Positions 28,914 through 38,763 of a stretch of DNA of 64,000 nucleotides are shown piece after piece; the first letter of the stretch is position 1, and each line of letters begins with the position of its first letter. Made by a program: the position numbers and the translations under genes. Source of the stretch: Cyanomargarita calcarea GSE-NOS-MK-12-04C. GTDB taxonomy: Bacteria > Cyanobacteriota > Cyanobacteriia > Cyanobacteriales > Nostocaceae. The stretch spans positions 186,001 to 250,000 of the forward strand of contig JAHHGZ010000001.1 in assembly GCA_019359595.1 (NCBI GenBank), written 5' to 3'. Under the pieces are notes generated by a model. That model searched no databases. It saw only the letters and a list, made by a program, of their open reading frames with translations, and was not told the origin of the DNA.

Positions 28914-29030
28914 TCCCTGGGGTTTAACACCCCGACCTGTATAGGTCACCCGTTTTGGCTTGGGTTCCGATCCACATATATTATTAACTTATAAATTCCT
29001 TCTTCCTTCTTCCTTCTTCCTTCTTCCTTC
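28914..29030 (+). repeat. Dispersed repeat R, copy 2
   Basis: CTGGGGTTTAACACCCCGAC, CCCGTTTTGGCTTGGG, GATCCACATATATTA, then TTCCTTC heptamers; same order as copy 1. Confidence 0.85.
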
Positions 29031-29403
29031 ATTCAAACAACAACACCCAAGCTCTATTCGATGAGTTATTTCCTCTATAAATTTATTATAGCCAGGGATG
29101 CAGTGGTCATATCAACCAGTAGCATTGCCCCCTGATTATGTAAAATTGGGGAAATATCAACTTTCGAGTTGGGTGTTGCTATGTTCTGACGAGACAGATG
29201 GGATTTTAACAGCGTTTTTACCTCTTAATTAACTTCACATACAGCTGTTGTATCTTGCCAGCGAAGCTTTATTCGCTTCTGTTATTAAACTATCACTTTA
29301 CTAACTCCTAATGGGAGCAAATTTACTAAACTTTACTATTATCTTAAATGCTTCCCCCACGCTCTATTCTCAAGGCAGGAGCCAAAAATCTGCACAATGG
29401 TAG

Positions 29404-29556
29404 ATGAAAAAAAACTATACCAGTAACGTAAAATACAAAGGGAATAAAGACTATCCCGTAATAGATAGTAAATTTACCACGGTAGATAGATGCGCTTACC
29501 TCAAACAATATTCAACCGAATTAAAAACTGTTTTGAAAAAGAGCATTATTATATAG
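29404..29556 (+). CDS. Small ORF, 50 residues, doubtful
   Basis: MKKNYTSNVKYKGNKDYPVI, then DRCAYLKQYSTELK. It is lysine/tyrosine-rich without a good ribosome binding site. It may be a remnant. Confidence 0.25.
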   Translation: MKKNYTSNVKYKGNKDYPVIDSKFTTVDRCAYLKQYSTELKTVLKKSIII

Positions 29557-29904
29557 ACCGATAACACGGCATAGTGATGAGAGTTGAACAGTCTTCAATT
29601 ATTATGTGTAAGGGCTTCGCTGACCCTCAGAAGTCTGTAACTGAATTAAAGGCGATTTTTGGGTATTCGATAGGTGATTTTGTGCGGCAAAAAAGTATGC
29701 AAAAGGCAAGTTAACACCTAGAAGTAATCGCAATTGTTATATGTCATGGGGAGATAAAAATCGAAAATCGGTGAAAGCTAATTAGGTTACAGCTTTACAG
29801 CGTAAAGATGGTTATATTTATAAGTTTGAGGAATTTGAGCGGGTATTTTTCAGAAATTACCGGGAAATCAGTCTCACACTACTAACGGTTAGAGAAATAT
29901 CTTA

Positions 29905-32900
29905 ATGTTTAATATCATCCGCTTACGCCTACAGGATTTACTTCAAACCTCTTCAAATTGCCTCTTATCACAAGCTGCAAGTGTATTCGCAATTTCGATT
30001 GGCAGTGCAGTACTAATTGGCTGGTGTTTTCAGATAGAAGTTGGTACGGCAATGAAGGCCAGTACAGCCTTATGTTTGATACTATCCGGTATTTCCCTGT
30101 GGCTGTCTTCTCCCCCTACTCCCCCTACTCCCCCCTCCCTCCTTGTTGCCAAAATTTGCGCTAGAGCTGTTTTTGGGATTGGTTTGTTGACGCTCGGTGA
30201 ATCTTTGTTACAAATCAATTTCGACCAGGGGCACATGGGGACAAATACGGCACTGAGCTTTATGCTTGTGGGTAGGGCGCTCTTTCTTCTCGCAGAGCCA
30301 AAAAGTAGCCGCAGCTATTGGTATATCCAAGTTTTGACACTTATCACTTGTTTGATTTCCTTGCAGTCTGTTGTTGGTTATGCCTATCAAGTAAAAGTCC
30401 TTTATGGTATTGCTCCCCATATAACCTCAATGACGCTACCCACTGCGCTGACGTTTGTGGTGCTTTCTGCGGGCATTCTCTGGGCACGGACAGATGAGGG
30501 AGTGATGAAAATGGTCACAAGTGATACCTATGCTGGCTTGTTGGCACGTCGGTTGTTAGTGGTGGCGATCGCTATACCTTTAGTATTGGGTTGGTTTATT
30601 GTTCAAGGACAACGAGCGTCGGTATACGATCCGGCCTTTGCGATCGAGTTATTTGCCATCATTACGATCGTCACATTTGTGGTTCTAATTTGGCAAAATG
30701 CCGCGTTAATAGAACGTTTGAGTCACCAACACGAAAGCGATCGAGCAGTTATTCGAGAGAATGAAGATAAGCTGCGGGCTTTCGCTAACGCTAATGTCGT
30801 CGGTATTATGTTCGGTGATGTTAAGGGCGGTATCCAACAAGCAAATGATGAGTATCTGCGAATTATTGGCTACAAGCGTGAGGATTTAGTCGCAAACAAG
30901 ATCCGCTGGGATGAGATTACGCCACCAGAATATCTCTATTTGGATGAGCAAAGCACTATTGAAGCTTTATCAACTGGTGCTTGTACGCCTTATGAAAAAG
31001 AATATATCCGCTTTGATGGTAGCCGCATTCCGATTTTAATGGGTTTTGTGCTGGTAGGAGAAGAGCGGCAAGAGTCGGTTTGCTTTGTTCTCGACTTGAG
31101 CAAACGCAAAGAGGCAGAGTCAGCTTTACAGCAAAGTGAAAAGAGATTTCGGTTGGCGGTTGACAATATTCCCAATGTGTTCTCGATTTACGACCAATAT
31201 GGAAGATTTCAGTTTGTGAATGCTGTAGCATCGCAAATTACAAACAAATTACCAGAAGAATTTATCGGACGCACTGACGAGGAAGTTTTTCCACCTGAAA
31301 TCACACAAGCTTACGTTCAGACTCTCCACCAAGCAATTAAAACACGCACTTTACAAACAACAGAAGCGACAGTAATTCTACCTAATTACGGCAAGTTCAC
31401 TACAGCAATTAAATATGTGCCCCTGCTGGATGAAAACGGAGAAATTTTCCAGATTCTCGGCATTACTGACGACATCACAGCCCGGAAAGAGGCAGAAGAC
31501 GCTCTGCGCAATCAGCAAAAATGGCTGGAAGAATTAGTAAACTTGATGCCGACACCACTGCTGTTAATTGAAGCAGGAACGGGGCGGATAACTTTTGCCA
31601 ATCGAGCCGCACAAGAGATGGCTGGAGGCGAGTTTCCCACTAATGTAGCAACAGAAAATTATGATACAGTTTATCATGTTACAGATGCAGCTGGAAACGT
31701 TATTCCCAATGAGGAGACACCTGGAGCTAGGGTAGCACGGGGCGAACGCATTGATGGAGCAGAAATGGACTGGCACACCCCTGGAGGAGTCCGTTCGCTT
31801 GTGACCTATGCCGATACTTTACCTGCGATATACGGGCATGAGGCGACCTGTGTAATGGTATTCCAAGACATTTCCAGCCTCAAACAGGTGAAAAATGCCC
31901 TGAGTTTAGGGTATAAAAGATTGCAGTTATTATTTGAGACTGCTAGCGATTTATTATCGAGTCAGCAACCAGAGGCACTGGTTAATAACTTGTTTGGGAA
32001 ACTTTCCGATCAGATTTCCTTGGATGTTTATTTTAACTATTTGATAGAAGATAAAGAACTACTCCGGCTGGAGTCTTATAGTGGAATAACAGAAGAATTC
32101 GCTTCATCTGTTAAGTGGGTGAAATTCGGTCAAGCGATATGCGGTACAGTTGCAGCCGAACGTCGGGCAATATATGTGGAGAATGTACAGCAATCAATTG
32201 AACCAAAAACAGAATTAATTCGTTCGATTGGAATTACAGCTTATTATAGTCATCCATTGATTGCCCAGGAAAAGCTTTTGGGTACTATTTCCTTTGGGAG
32301 TCGCACTCGTTCCAAGTTTAGCCAAAATGAAATGAGTATGATGCAAGCTGTTTGCGACCTTGGGGCGATCGCAATGGAACGAACAAGCTTGATTGCTTCT
32401 CTACAGCAGCAAACCGAGCAGTTAAGCGATGCAAACCGGATGAAGGATGAATTCTTAGCAATATTATCCCACGAATTGCGATCGCCCCTGAATGCCATCC
32501 TGGGTTGGGCACAGCTTTTGCGGGGTGGTAAATTGAACGAAACCCAGATTAGCAAGGGAATTGAGACAATCGAGCGCAATGCTAAAGCCCAAACCCAACT
32601 CATAGAAGACTTATTAGATATTTCGCGGATGATTCAAGGCAAATTGCGTCTCAAAGTCTGCCAATGCGATTTAATTCCGATTATCGATTCTGCCCTCGAT
32701 TCTGTAAGTTTAGCCGCTCAAGTCAGAGAAATTGATTTAAGAATTTTTATTGCTGATAGGGGACAGTCACAGTACTTAGTTTCCGGTGATGCAGGACGTA
32801 TCCAGCAAGTAATCTGGAATCTCCTATCCAACGCTATCAAGTTCACACCCAAAGGAGGACGGGTGGAACTGCGAATGTCAATGAGTGCTAATTTAGGATC

Positions 32901-33600
32901 TGAATTACTCGCAATCATCCAAGTCAGTGACACAGGCATTGGTATCAGTCCAGACTTTCTCCCTTACGTGTTCGATCGCTTTCGACAAGCAGATAGTTCC
33001 AGCACCAGAAATCATGGTGGATTGGGATTGGGATTGGCGATCGTGCGTCATATAGTAGAACTACACGGCGGTACTATCTATGCAGAAAGTCCTGGTGAAG
33101 AACAAGGGGCAACCTTTACAGTCAAACTACCACTCTTAAAAACTCAACCCTCTCCCCCTCTTTCCCTCTCCCCTCCTCCTCCCTCCTTTCCTTCCTTCCC
33201 TTCCCTATTTGGAGTGCGAGTGTTAATTGTCGATGACGAAGCAGATACCCGAGACTTTCTGGTAACTGTACTCCAAGGTTGCCAAGCCGAAGTTCATGCA
33301 GTTGCATCGGTTGCGGAAGCATTGCAGGTAATTCCAGAGTGGAAACCAGATGTTTTAGTCAGCGACATCGGAATGCCAGGGGAAGATGGTTATTCTTTAA
33401 TTCGCAAATTGAGAGCTTCTCCACCAGAAAAAGGTGGGAAAATTCCGGCAGCAGCTTTGACTGCCTATACAAGAACACAGGATCGGATGCGAGCTATCCA
33501 AGAAGGCTTTCAGCTGCATTTGCCCAAACCTGTGGAGCCAGATGAGCTAGCTGCTGTTGTTGCTAGTCTTGTTGGACGAATTTCACAGATTACTAAGTAG
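29905..33600 (+). CDS. Hybrid sensor histidine kinase with integral-membrane sensor, PAS and GAF domains
   Basis: 1231 residues. An N-terminal membrane region (about 20-275, several helices) is followed by three PAS-type segments (about 290-660), a GAF domain (about 670-830), HisKA with the phospho-acceptor His in ILSHELRSPLNAILGWAQLL (about 856), HATPase (NLLSNAIKFTPKGGR; GLGLGLAIVRHIVELHGG), and a C-terminal receiver (LIVDDEADTRDF; VSDIGMPGEDGYSLI). Two Pro/Ser-rich linkers, near residue 70 (SPPTPPTPPSLL) and 1080 (SLSPPPPSFPSFPS), are read from pyrimidine-rich repeats. No partner regulator is adjacent. The ligand is unknown. Confidence 0.93.
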   Translation: MFNIIRLRLQDLLQTSSNCLLSQAASVFAISIGSAVLIGWCFQIEVGTAMKASTALCLILSGISLWLSSPPTPPTPPSLLVAKICARAVFGIGLLTLGESLLQINFDQGHMGTNTALSFMLVGRALFLLAEPKSSRSYWYIQVLTLITCLISLQSVVGYAYQVKVLYGIAPHITSMTLPTALTFVVLSAGILWARTDEGVMKMVTSDTYAGLLARRLLVVAIAIPLVLGWFIVQGQRASVYDPAFAIELFAIITIVTFVVLIWQNAALIERLSHQHESDRAVIRENEDKLRAFANANVVGIMFGDVKGGIQQANDEYLRIIGYKREDLVANKIRWDEITPPEYLYLDEQSTIEALSTGACTPYEKEYIRFDGSRIPILMGFVLVGEERQESVCFVLDLSKRKEAESALQQSEKRFRLAVDNIPNVFSIYDQYGRFQFVNAVASQITNKLPEEFIGRTDEEVFPPEITQAYVQTLHQAIKTRTLQTTEATVILPNYGKFTTAIKYVPLLDENGEIFQILGITDDITARKEAEDALRNQQKWLEELVNLMPTPLLLIEAGTGRITFANRAAQEMAGGEFPTNVATENYDTVYHVTDAAGNVIPNEETPGARVARGERIDGAEMDWHTPGGVRSLVTYADTLPAIYGHEATCVMVFQDISSLKQVKNALSLGYKRLQLLFETASDLLSSQQPEALVNNLFGKLSDQISLDVYFNYLIEDKELLRLESYSGITEEFASSVKWVKFGQAICGTVAAERRAIYVENVQQSIEPKTELIRSIGITAYYSHPLIAQEKLLGTISFGSRTRSKFSQNEMSMMQAVCDLGAIAMERTSLIASLQQQTEQLSDANRMKDEFLAILSHELRSPLNAILGWAQLLRGGKLNETQISKGIETIERNAKAQTQLIEDLLDISRMIQGKLRLKVCQCDLIPIIDSALDSVSLAAQVREIDLRIFIADRGQSQYLVSGDAGRIQQVIWNLLSNAIKFTPKGGRVELRMSMSANLGSELLAIIQVSDTGIGISPDFLPYVFDRFRQADSSSTRNHGGLGLGLAIVRHIVELHGGTIYAESPGEEQGATFTVKLPLLKTQPSPPLSLSPPPPSFPSFPSLFGVRVLIVDDEADTRDFLVTVLQGCQAEVHAVASVAEALQVIPEWKPDVLVSDIGMPGEDGYSLIRKLRASPPEKGGKIPAAALTAYTRTQDRMRAIQEGFQLHLPKPVEPDELAAVVASLVGRISQITK

Positions 33601-33664
33601 CCATCACGAACTGACCTACACCAATAATGGATGAAAATGGGCATTGGGCATTGGAATTTTAAAA

Positions 33665-33700
33665 TTTCCCCCTTGTCCTCCTTGTCCTCCTTGTCCCCGA
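33665..33700. repeat. CCTTGTCCT nonamer repeats
   Basis: TTGTCCTCCTTGTCCTCC units between the kinase gene and the following ORF. Confidence 0.7.
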
Positions 33701-33716
33701 TCCCCCACCTTTTACT

Positions 33717-34226
33717 TTGAGTTCACTGGCGAATTTGTACGCTAACAATCTGCGTAATACTGGGGAAAGAGCAGAAGCATCAAGCGTTGAGCCACATCGC
33801 TTCGGATTGAATGATATTTACAGCACACTCTCTTTAACCGCCTTCAATCAATCCCTGGTTTCTACCAAAATTGCGGAGTGGAAGGCACTGAATTTGGATT
33901 GGCAAGCGGCTGTAGCAGCCCTCAATCAGATCAATGCCAATGTCAGCTATGAAGAGATTGAATGTCTTGGCTTAAGCTCTGACCCAGAACAGTTAGTTGC
34001 CACCTTCCGCATTAAACGCCCAACCGGATATTCTGGCGATCGCACTCCGACCCAGATTCAATCTGGGTTTTTCGTTGCGGTCAACTTATGCTTTAATGGA
34101 GGACACTTTATCCTTTATAATTTACGCGGTCATAATCTGCACCTGCTTCCTCAAGTAACAACCGGACGTACGGACGTAAGTACTACGGGGAGTACCATAG
34201 AGAATAGGTTTTGCCATTATTCTTAG
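33717..34226 (+). CDS. Hypothetical protein, possibly truncated
   Basis: 169 residues from a TTG codon. The first 100 residues (SSVEPHRFGLNDIYSTLSL, LVATFRIKRPTGYSGD) look like the start of a larger soluble protein. After GYSGD the text changes character (TPTQIQSGFFVAVNL...), which suggests a frameshift or fusion. I cannot name the family and see no ribosome binding site. Confidence 0.45.
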   Translation: MSSLANLYANNLRNTGERAEASSVEPHRFGLNDIYSTLSLTAFNQSLVSTKIAEWKALNLDWQAAVAALNQINANVSYEEIECLGLSSDPEQLVATFRIKRPTGYSGDRTPTQIQSGFFVAVNLCFNGGHFILYNLRGHNLHLLPQVTTGRTDVSTTGSTIENRFCHYS

Positions 34227-34404
34227 ATTGCCAATACAAAAACCTAATTTTAATCAAATGCAAGTATTTTGACTAGCCCAATAAAAATTAGCTTTACCTA
34301 TTCCTTGTGGTTATGAACAATTAGTTCCATTGGTAGATTGGTTAACTAGGTTCAGATTGCTAATGTATATATGTGAGTAAAAACCTTTACCAAATTAACA
34401 AAAA

Positions 34405-34677
34405 ATGAACATTATTGCTTGGATTGTTTTAGGTTTGATTGCCGGTGCTATTGCTAAAGCTATCTATCCCGGTCATCAAGGTGGCGGAATTCTCGGAACG
34501 ATTTTATTAGGAATTATCGGTGCTTTTGTTGGCGGTACCTTGGGTGTATTCTTTAGTACAGGTAACTTTGCATTGACGGCTCCTACTCTTAGCATTCCTG
34601 GTGTTGCATTGGCTGTTCTTGGCGCAATTATCGCTGTTTTCGTGTGGAACTTCTTGACCAGCCGTAGTGCTGCTTAA
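34405..34677 (+). CDS. GlsB/YeaQ/YmgE family stress membrane protein
   Basis: 90 residues, three hydrophobic segments rich in glycine: MNIIAWIVLGLIAGAIAKAI, GGILGTILLGIIGAFVGGTL, and GVALAVLGAIIAVFVWNFL. This is the transglycosylase-associated (GlsB/YeaQ) family, linked to stress responses. A well-formed hairpin follows. Confidence 0.92.
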   Translation: MNIIAWIVLGLIAGAIAKAIYPGHQGGGILGTILLGIIGAFVGGTLGVFFSTGNFALTAPTLSIPGVALAVLGAIIAVFVWNFLTSRSAA

Positions 34678-34740
34678 TAAATTAATTTAATCACGGCTAA
34701 TTAAGAGTAAATTTCAGATTCTTGAACTAAATTAAATCAA

Positions 34741-34776
34741 TAGCGCTTGCCTAAGTATAGGTGAGCGCTATTATGT
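34741..34776 (+). terminator. Hairpin terminator after the GlsB-type gene
   Basis: TAGCGCTTGCCTA pairs with TAGGTGAGCGCTA (two G-T pairs) around a 4-base loop, then TTATGTTT. Confidence 0.7.
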
Positions 34777-34794
34777 TTGATAAAAGGGATTAGT

Positions 34795-34919
34795 TCATCG
34801 ATCGCGTGCTTGAAAAAAATTATAGATAGCAAGAGTAATTGCTAAAACTAACGCTAAATGAATCAGATTCCCGGCAATATGAAACACCAGCCCCGTCAGC
34901 CCCAAAGTATGCCAAACAT
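34795..34919 (-). pseudogene. lmo0937/DUF5670-type small membrane protein, frameshifted
   Basis: Begins MFGILWG then hits TGA. In the next frame the text is GLVFHIAGNLIHLALVLAIT, then NFFQARDR and a stop. The normal small protein reads through MLxILW, an LG segment, then HIAGNLIHLLL, so a deletion has removed part of the first helix and shifted the frame. It lies next to another stress membrane gene. Confidence 0.7.
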
Positions 34920-35082
34920 AATTTTTTATGCCTAATGGTATTTTTCCTTTTGTTCGACTATTCTAAAGGGTTAGTCTCACCTAGTCCTATTCATCTTTAG
35001 ATGGGTCTGTTTGTTCAAAACATCTACCTTTGGGAATGGGGAGTACCAATGGCATCTACAAACAAAAATCTATCTGCTTATA

Positions 35083-35185
35083 CCGTTTCTTTGTGAAGCT
35101 GCATATATTACCCCCCTGTAGTCCCCCCTTGCCAAGGGGGGACTACAGGGGGGTCTTGATTATGTGCATCTTCATACAGAATTGG
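35083..35185. mobile_element. 103-bp MITE M, copy 1 with TA flanks
   Basis: Ends CCGTTTCTTTGTGAAGCTGC and CCAATTCTGTATGAAGATGC are imperfect inverted repeats. The core is the palindrome GTCCCCCCTTGCC/AAGGGGGGAC. TA at 35081-35082 and 35186-35187. The inverted second copy is at 56965-57072. Confidence 0.88.
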
Positions 35186-35231
35186 TATTACTCAAATGTA
35201 AGTATTTTGACTAGCTCGATAAAAATCAGTT

Positions 35232-37946
35232 TTACCTAGGATAACTTTTTAACAAAAAATTTTCCGCAGAATCTCTATCCTTAATTACTCCATCTAAACT
35301 AGCTGCTAGTAAATCATCCAAAATTTGCTTAAACTGCGGACCTTTTTTGTAACCCAATCCAATCAGGTCATTACCATTCAATGGTGACTGAACGTGACGC
35401 CAAACTGTCAAATATTGCCAAATCGTCTGCCTTATCTTTTTCTGACTTTGCACGGCAATTAATATCAATATTGGCAAATCGTACCGTCGCAACAACTGCA
35501 CCACCTGACTTGGACGAACCTCACCTTCCCCCTGCTTGCGAACAATACTATTGACATTTGGCTGAATTTGTGGTAGATTATCCAATCTATTAATACTGTC
35601 GTCAGGTAATTGCAAATTCTTCGCCACCTTTGCCCGATATTCTGGTGCGAGGTGGGCGATTATCGCTTCTAAGCGGATTTGCCAGTGGATGAGGGTTTGT
35701 TCAAGGTCAAATCGTCGCAAACAGCGTTCTATTAAACGCAGCTGTCGCAGGAGTTCTTCGTCTAGTTTGAGGGTGGGATGGATGCACTGTAATGCCCCTA
35801 ACTCGGAGAGTAATTGTAAAGCTGATTTCCAATAGGGTGCTTGCAGGAGATACTTCAATTCTGCCTTGAGACGAGTTTGCAGGGCTGGGGTTTTGCTGTT
35901 TTCTTTGGCTGTGCGATCGTAAATACCGCTATTGATGGCATATCTAATATATGCTTCTGTTTGCGCTTCGATTTCAAATCCCAGTCGCACGGCAAAGCGC
36001 ACACCGCGATAAATCCGGGTAGGATCTTCGATAAAGCTGTTGGGGTGTAAGACTCGAATTTGCTTTGCTTCTAAATCCAGTAACCCACCAAAGAAGTCGA
36101 GCAATTCACCTGCACGGGGAGGGGTTAACCGTAGTGCCATTGCATTGATCGTAAAATCTCGTCGATACAAATCTTGACGAATGGAACTTGCTTCAACTTC
36201 CGGATTTGCTGCGGGATAAGGATAAAATTCTGTTCTGGCTGTGGCTATATCTATCGCCAAAGAATCCAACACTTCATCTTTGTGCCACAATAATGCCGCA
36301 GTTTGAAAAGCCCCGTGAATATCCAAGCGTGCTGCAAGATAAAGTTCTTGGAGTGCCTTTGCCAATTCCACTCCAGCACCGACATCTGCTGATTGGTGAA
36401 AACCATCGACGACTAAATCAATATCTGGAAGCATCAAATTACCGGATGAAGCGGCTAGCAGCAAGTCACGCACCGCACCACCAACTATATAGAGATGCCA
36501 ACCTCGTTTTTCTGCCTCTTGGGACGCTTGGGTTAGCAATTTCCACAACTGGGGTGCAAGACGATTTTGTAACTGTGAGGTAATAATATTTTCTTCTTCC
36601 CCTCTCCCCCTCCCCCCCTCTCCCTCTCTCCCTTCTCCTTGATGCATTTCCCTCAACACATCAGTGCGGGTGACAATTCCCACTAACTGCCCCGAATCTA
36701 ATACTGGTAAGCGTCCGATATCATATGTCACCATTAACGCCTGGATTTCTGGTAATGTGGCTGATGGGGCGATCGCATGGGGGTTATTTGTCATGTAACC
36801 TTTGACTGGTGCATGACTAAAGCCGTGGTGCAGGGCGATATCTATATCCCGTCGTGAAATAATACCTACCAGTTTATCTTGAGCATCCACTACACATAAA
36901 CCAGAGTGTCCGTAGCGCAATAAAATCCGCTGTGCTTCGTCTATTGTAGTTTCTGGGCGAATGCTACGGACAGGGGATGACATCAAATCCCGTGAATTAG
37001 GTGGTTGGGGAATTTGGGATTTTAACTCCTCAACGAGTTCTTTTAATATTGCTTCCCTATCGACTCCGCGTAAACTTAAAGATGCTGCTTGCCTTTGACC
37101 ACCACCGCCAAATTTTTGGAATAATTGATTAAGATTTGTTGCTGGAATTTGCGATCGCCCAATCAGAGTTAACCGAGATTCACCATTCCCTAAGGGAAAT
37201 TCATGTGCCAGTAATAAAGCATCAATTTCGCTTAAGGAAACTAACTGCGATGCTAGATTGGATAAACCCGGCACAAAATCATCAGTTTTGAGAGTTACCC
37301 AGGCGATCGTATATCCCCGGATATTCAAAGATTGTAAGTTTTGCAGTCCCTCAGTGAGTAAATGCTGTAAGTGGCTAGACAAACCAGGAGAAACATACTG
37401 AGTAATTAGCGCCAAACTGACACCTTGTTGCATCAACCAAGCCAAAGCCAAAGCATCTCGTGGTGTAGTGTGGTCAAAGGTGAGAGAACCAGTGTCAACA
37501 TGGATACCCAATGCCATCACCGTAGCTTCCGCCGGGGTGAGGGTGATTGGCCGTTGTTGCAACTGTTCTACGATTAAAGTTGTCACGGCTCCTACTGCTG
37601 AGAGATTAAACTGCGTAGCGGGGATATCTGTTTGTTGTCCTAAATGATGGTCGTAAATTATAATTTCGCGAACATCGGGTAAATCTAGCCATTCTGCGGC
37701 TTTTCCCAGGCGATCGCGTTGTTGCGCATCCACCACAATCAAAGAACGAATTTGTTTTGGATTCACCGCACGTCTTTCAATCAGCGGATACTCATCCCGA
37801 TGCAACGCCAAAAAATCTCTGACAGGTGGGTGAGCTCCCCCAGTCAGCACAATCTTACTCCCCGGAAGCAGTCGCGTTAAGCCCACCGCTGCACCCAGTG
37901 CGTCAAAATCAGCCGTCGTGTGACAAAGTATTATAGATTTTTGCAT
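35232..37946 (-). CDS. DHH phosphoesterase - CBS pair - tRNA nucleotidyltransferase fusion
   Basis: 904 residues. Residues 1-310: DHH/DHHA1 phosphoesterase (HTTADFDALGAAVGL; IIYDHHLGQQTD; GGGGQRQAASLS). About 320-430: two CBS domains (VRSIRPETTIDEAQRIL; GIVTRTDVLREM). About 470-900: polymerase-beta-type head and RNA-binding domains (IVGGAVRDLLLA; PDIDLVVDGF; YRRDFTINAMALRL; EDPTRIYRGVRFAVRLGF). The last part adds A or CCA to RNA 3' ends; whether it is A-, CC- or CCA-adding cannot be told. A Gly/Glu/Arg linker (GEGREGEGGRGRGEEEN) is encoded by a repeat at about 36590-36645. Confidence 0.93.
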   Translation of the reverse strand: MQKSIILCHTTADFDALGAAVGLTRLLPGSKIVLTGGAHPPVRDFLALHRDEYPLIERRAVNPKQIRSLIVVDAQQRDRLGKAAEWLDLPDVREIIIYDHHLGQQTDIPATQFNLSAVGAVTTLIVEQLQQRPITLTPAEATVMALGIHVDTGSLTFDHTTPRDALALAWLMQQGVSLALITQYVSPGLSSHLQHLLTEGLQNLQSLNIRGYTIAWVTLKTDDFVPGLSNLASQLVSLSEIDALLLAHEFPLGNGESRLTLIGRSQIPATNLNQLFQKFGGGGQRQAASLSLRGVDREAILKELVEELKSQIPQPPNSRDLMSSPVRSIRPETTIDEAQRILLRYGHSGLCVVDAQDKLVGIISRRDIDIALHHGFSHAPVKGYMTNNPHAIAPSATLPEIQALMVTYDIGRLPVLDSGQLVGIVTRTDVLREMHQGEGREGEGGRGRGEEENIITSQLQNRLAPQLWKLLTQASQEAEKRGWHLYIVGGAVRDLLLAASSGNLMLPDIDLVVDGFHQSADVGAGVELAKALQELYLAARLDIHGAFQTAALLWHKDEVLDSLAIDIATARTEFYPYPAANPEVEASSIRQDLYRRDFTINAMALRLTPPRAGELLDFFGGLLDLEAKQIRVLHPNSFIEDPTRIYRGVRFAVRLGFEIEAQTEAYIRYAINSGIYDRTAKENSKTPALQTRLKAELKYLLQAPYWKSALQLLSELGALQCIHPTLKLDEELLRQLRLIERCLRRFDLEQTLIHWQIRLEAIIAHLAPEYRAKVAKNLQLPDDSINRLDNLPQIQPNVNSIVRKQGEGEVRPSQVVQLLRRYDLPILILIAVQSQKKIRQTIWQYLTVWRHVQSPLNGNDLIGLGYKKGPQFKQILDDLLAASLDGVIKDRDSAENFLLKSYPR

Positions 37947-38372
37947 AAATAAAATATATTCAAATCTACTTATTTATCTACAGTCAAATGATATAGTTAG
38001 AACTGAGAGTTCAGTTTGAACCACCTCAATGAAAGATTAAGTAGACCTTAATCTTAAGTCTAAAAGAATTCCCTGATGCGAAAGTTAAGGGATTAAGGGT
38101 TGTGTAGTTCAACCAAGGTCATCAGTGACTTAAACTGAGTAGACAGTGGATATTTGAATATATTCGACTATACGAAAGGTAACTATTAAGTTCATAAGTC
38201 AACAGTCCAGAGTCATTGGTCAAGAGTTATTAATTGAATATTCGGAATGTGCGACAAATGACTAAAAGGGTGAAATTTCTGATACCTTACAATTAAGGAT
38301 AAGGAAAAAAAGTAAGCCGAAACGCTGACCATATTCTACTTTTAGAATTTTGCTGTCTTGGGAGAAGGAAAA
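37947..38372. promoter_or_regulatory. Divergent promoter region upstream of psbZ
   Basis: About 425 bp, AT-rich, between the DHH-fusion gene and psbZ. No ORF is supported. It must contain the psbZ promoter. Confidence 0.4.
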
Positions 38373-38561
38373 ATGACTGTCGTATTCCAAATTGCTTTAC
38401 TAGCTCTGGTTGGTCTGTCTTTTGTCATGGTAATTGGCGTCCCCGTCGCCTATGCTACCCCACAAAATTGGGTGGAATCGAAAAAGCTACTCTGGGTTGG
38501 CTCCGGAGTCTGGTTTGCTTTAGTGCTTCTGGTCGGTGCGTTAAACTTTTTCGTAGTTTAA
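38373..38561 (+). CDS. psbZ: Photosystem II protein PsbZ (Ycf9)
   Basis: 62 residues, two transmembrane helices: [20 protein letters not shown] and [20 protein letters not shown], with [12 protein letters not shown] between. PsbZ is a small subunit of PSII linked to light-harvesting coupling. ATG is preceded by GGAGAAGGA; the upstream TTG in frame is less likely. The psbZ-ribH neighbourhood is conserved in cyanobacteria. Confidence 0.97.
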   Translation: MTVVFQIALLALVGLSFVMVIGVPVAYATPQNWVESKKLLWVGSGVWFALVLLVGALNFFVV

Positions 38562-38599
38562 GCGATCGCTTCCTTAAAGCTATAGCAAATAGTATAGAA

Positions 38600-38697
38600 A
38601 TAACGGCAGGGAGTAACAGGAGGAAAGGGAGGACAAGGAAGAAGCTCTTCTGTGTCTCCCCCGCTCCTCATTTTCCTGCCTGTCGTTTTTTTCAAAA
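38600..38697 (+). terminator. Probable terminator of psbZ
   Basis: ACGGCAGG pairs imperfectly with CCTGCCTGT, enclosing a purine-rich and a pyrimidine-rich stretch that can also pair, followed by seven T. Confidence 0.5.
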
Positions 38698-38763
38698 CAG
38701 CCTAATATCTCATGCTTTTTGGAACTATATTTGCTAGAAGTATAGTAAATCTTAGAGGCGGTC

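Larger units (their letters stand above)
28688..29904. other. 1.2-kb region without a confident gene
   Basis: Contains dispersed repeat R copy 2 and two short open frames (29404-29556, 29604-29714). A further stretch near 29785-29904 reads for about 39 codons without ATG. It looks like decayed sequence plus the promoter of the downstream histidine kinase. Confidence 0.5.

Noticed and set aside
29604-29714. 36-residue ORF in the gap before the histidine kinase
   Set aside because: No ribosome binding site or homologue recognised; treated as chance or decay.
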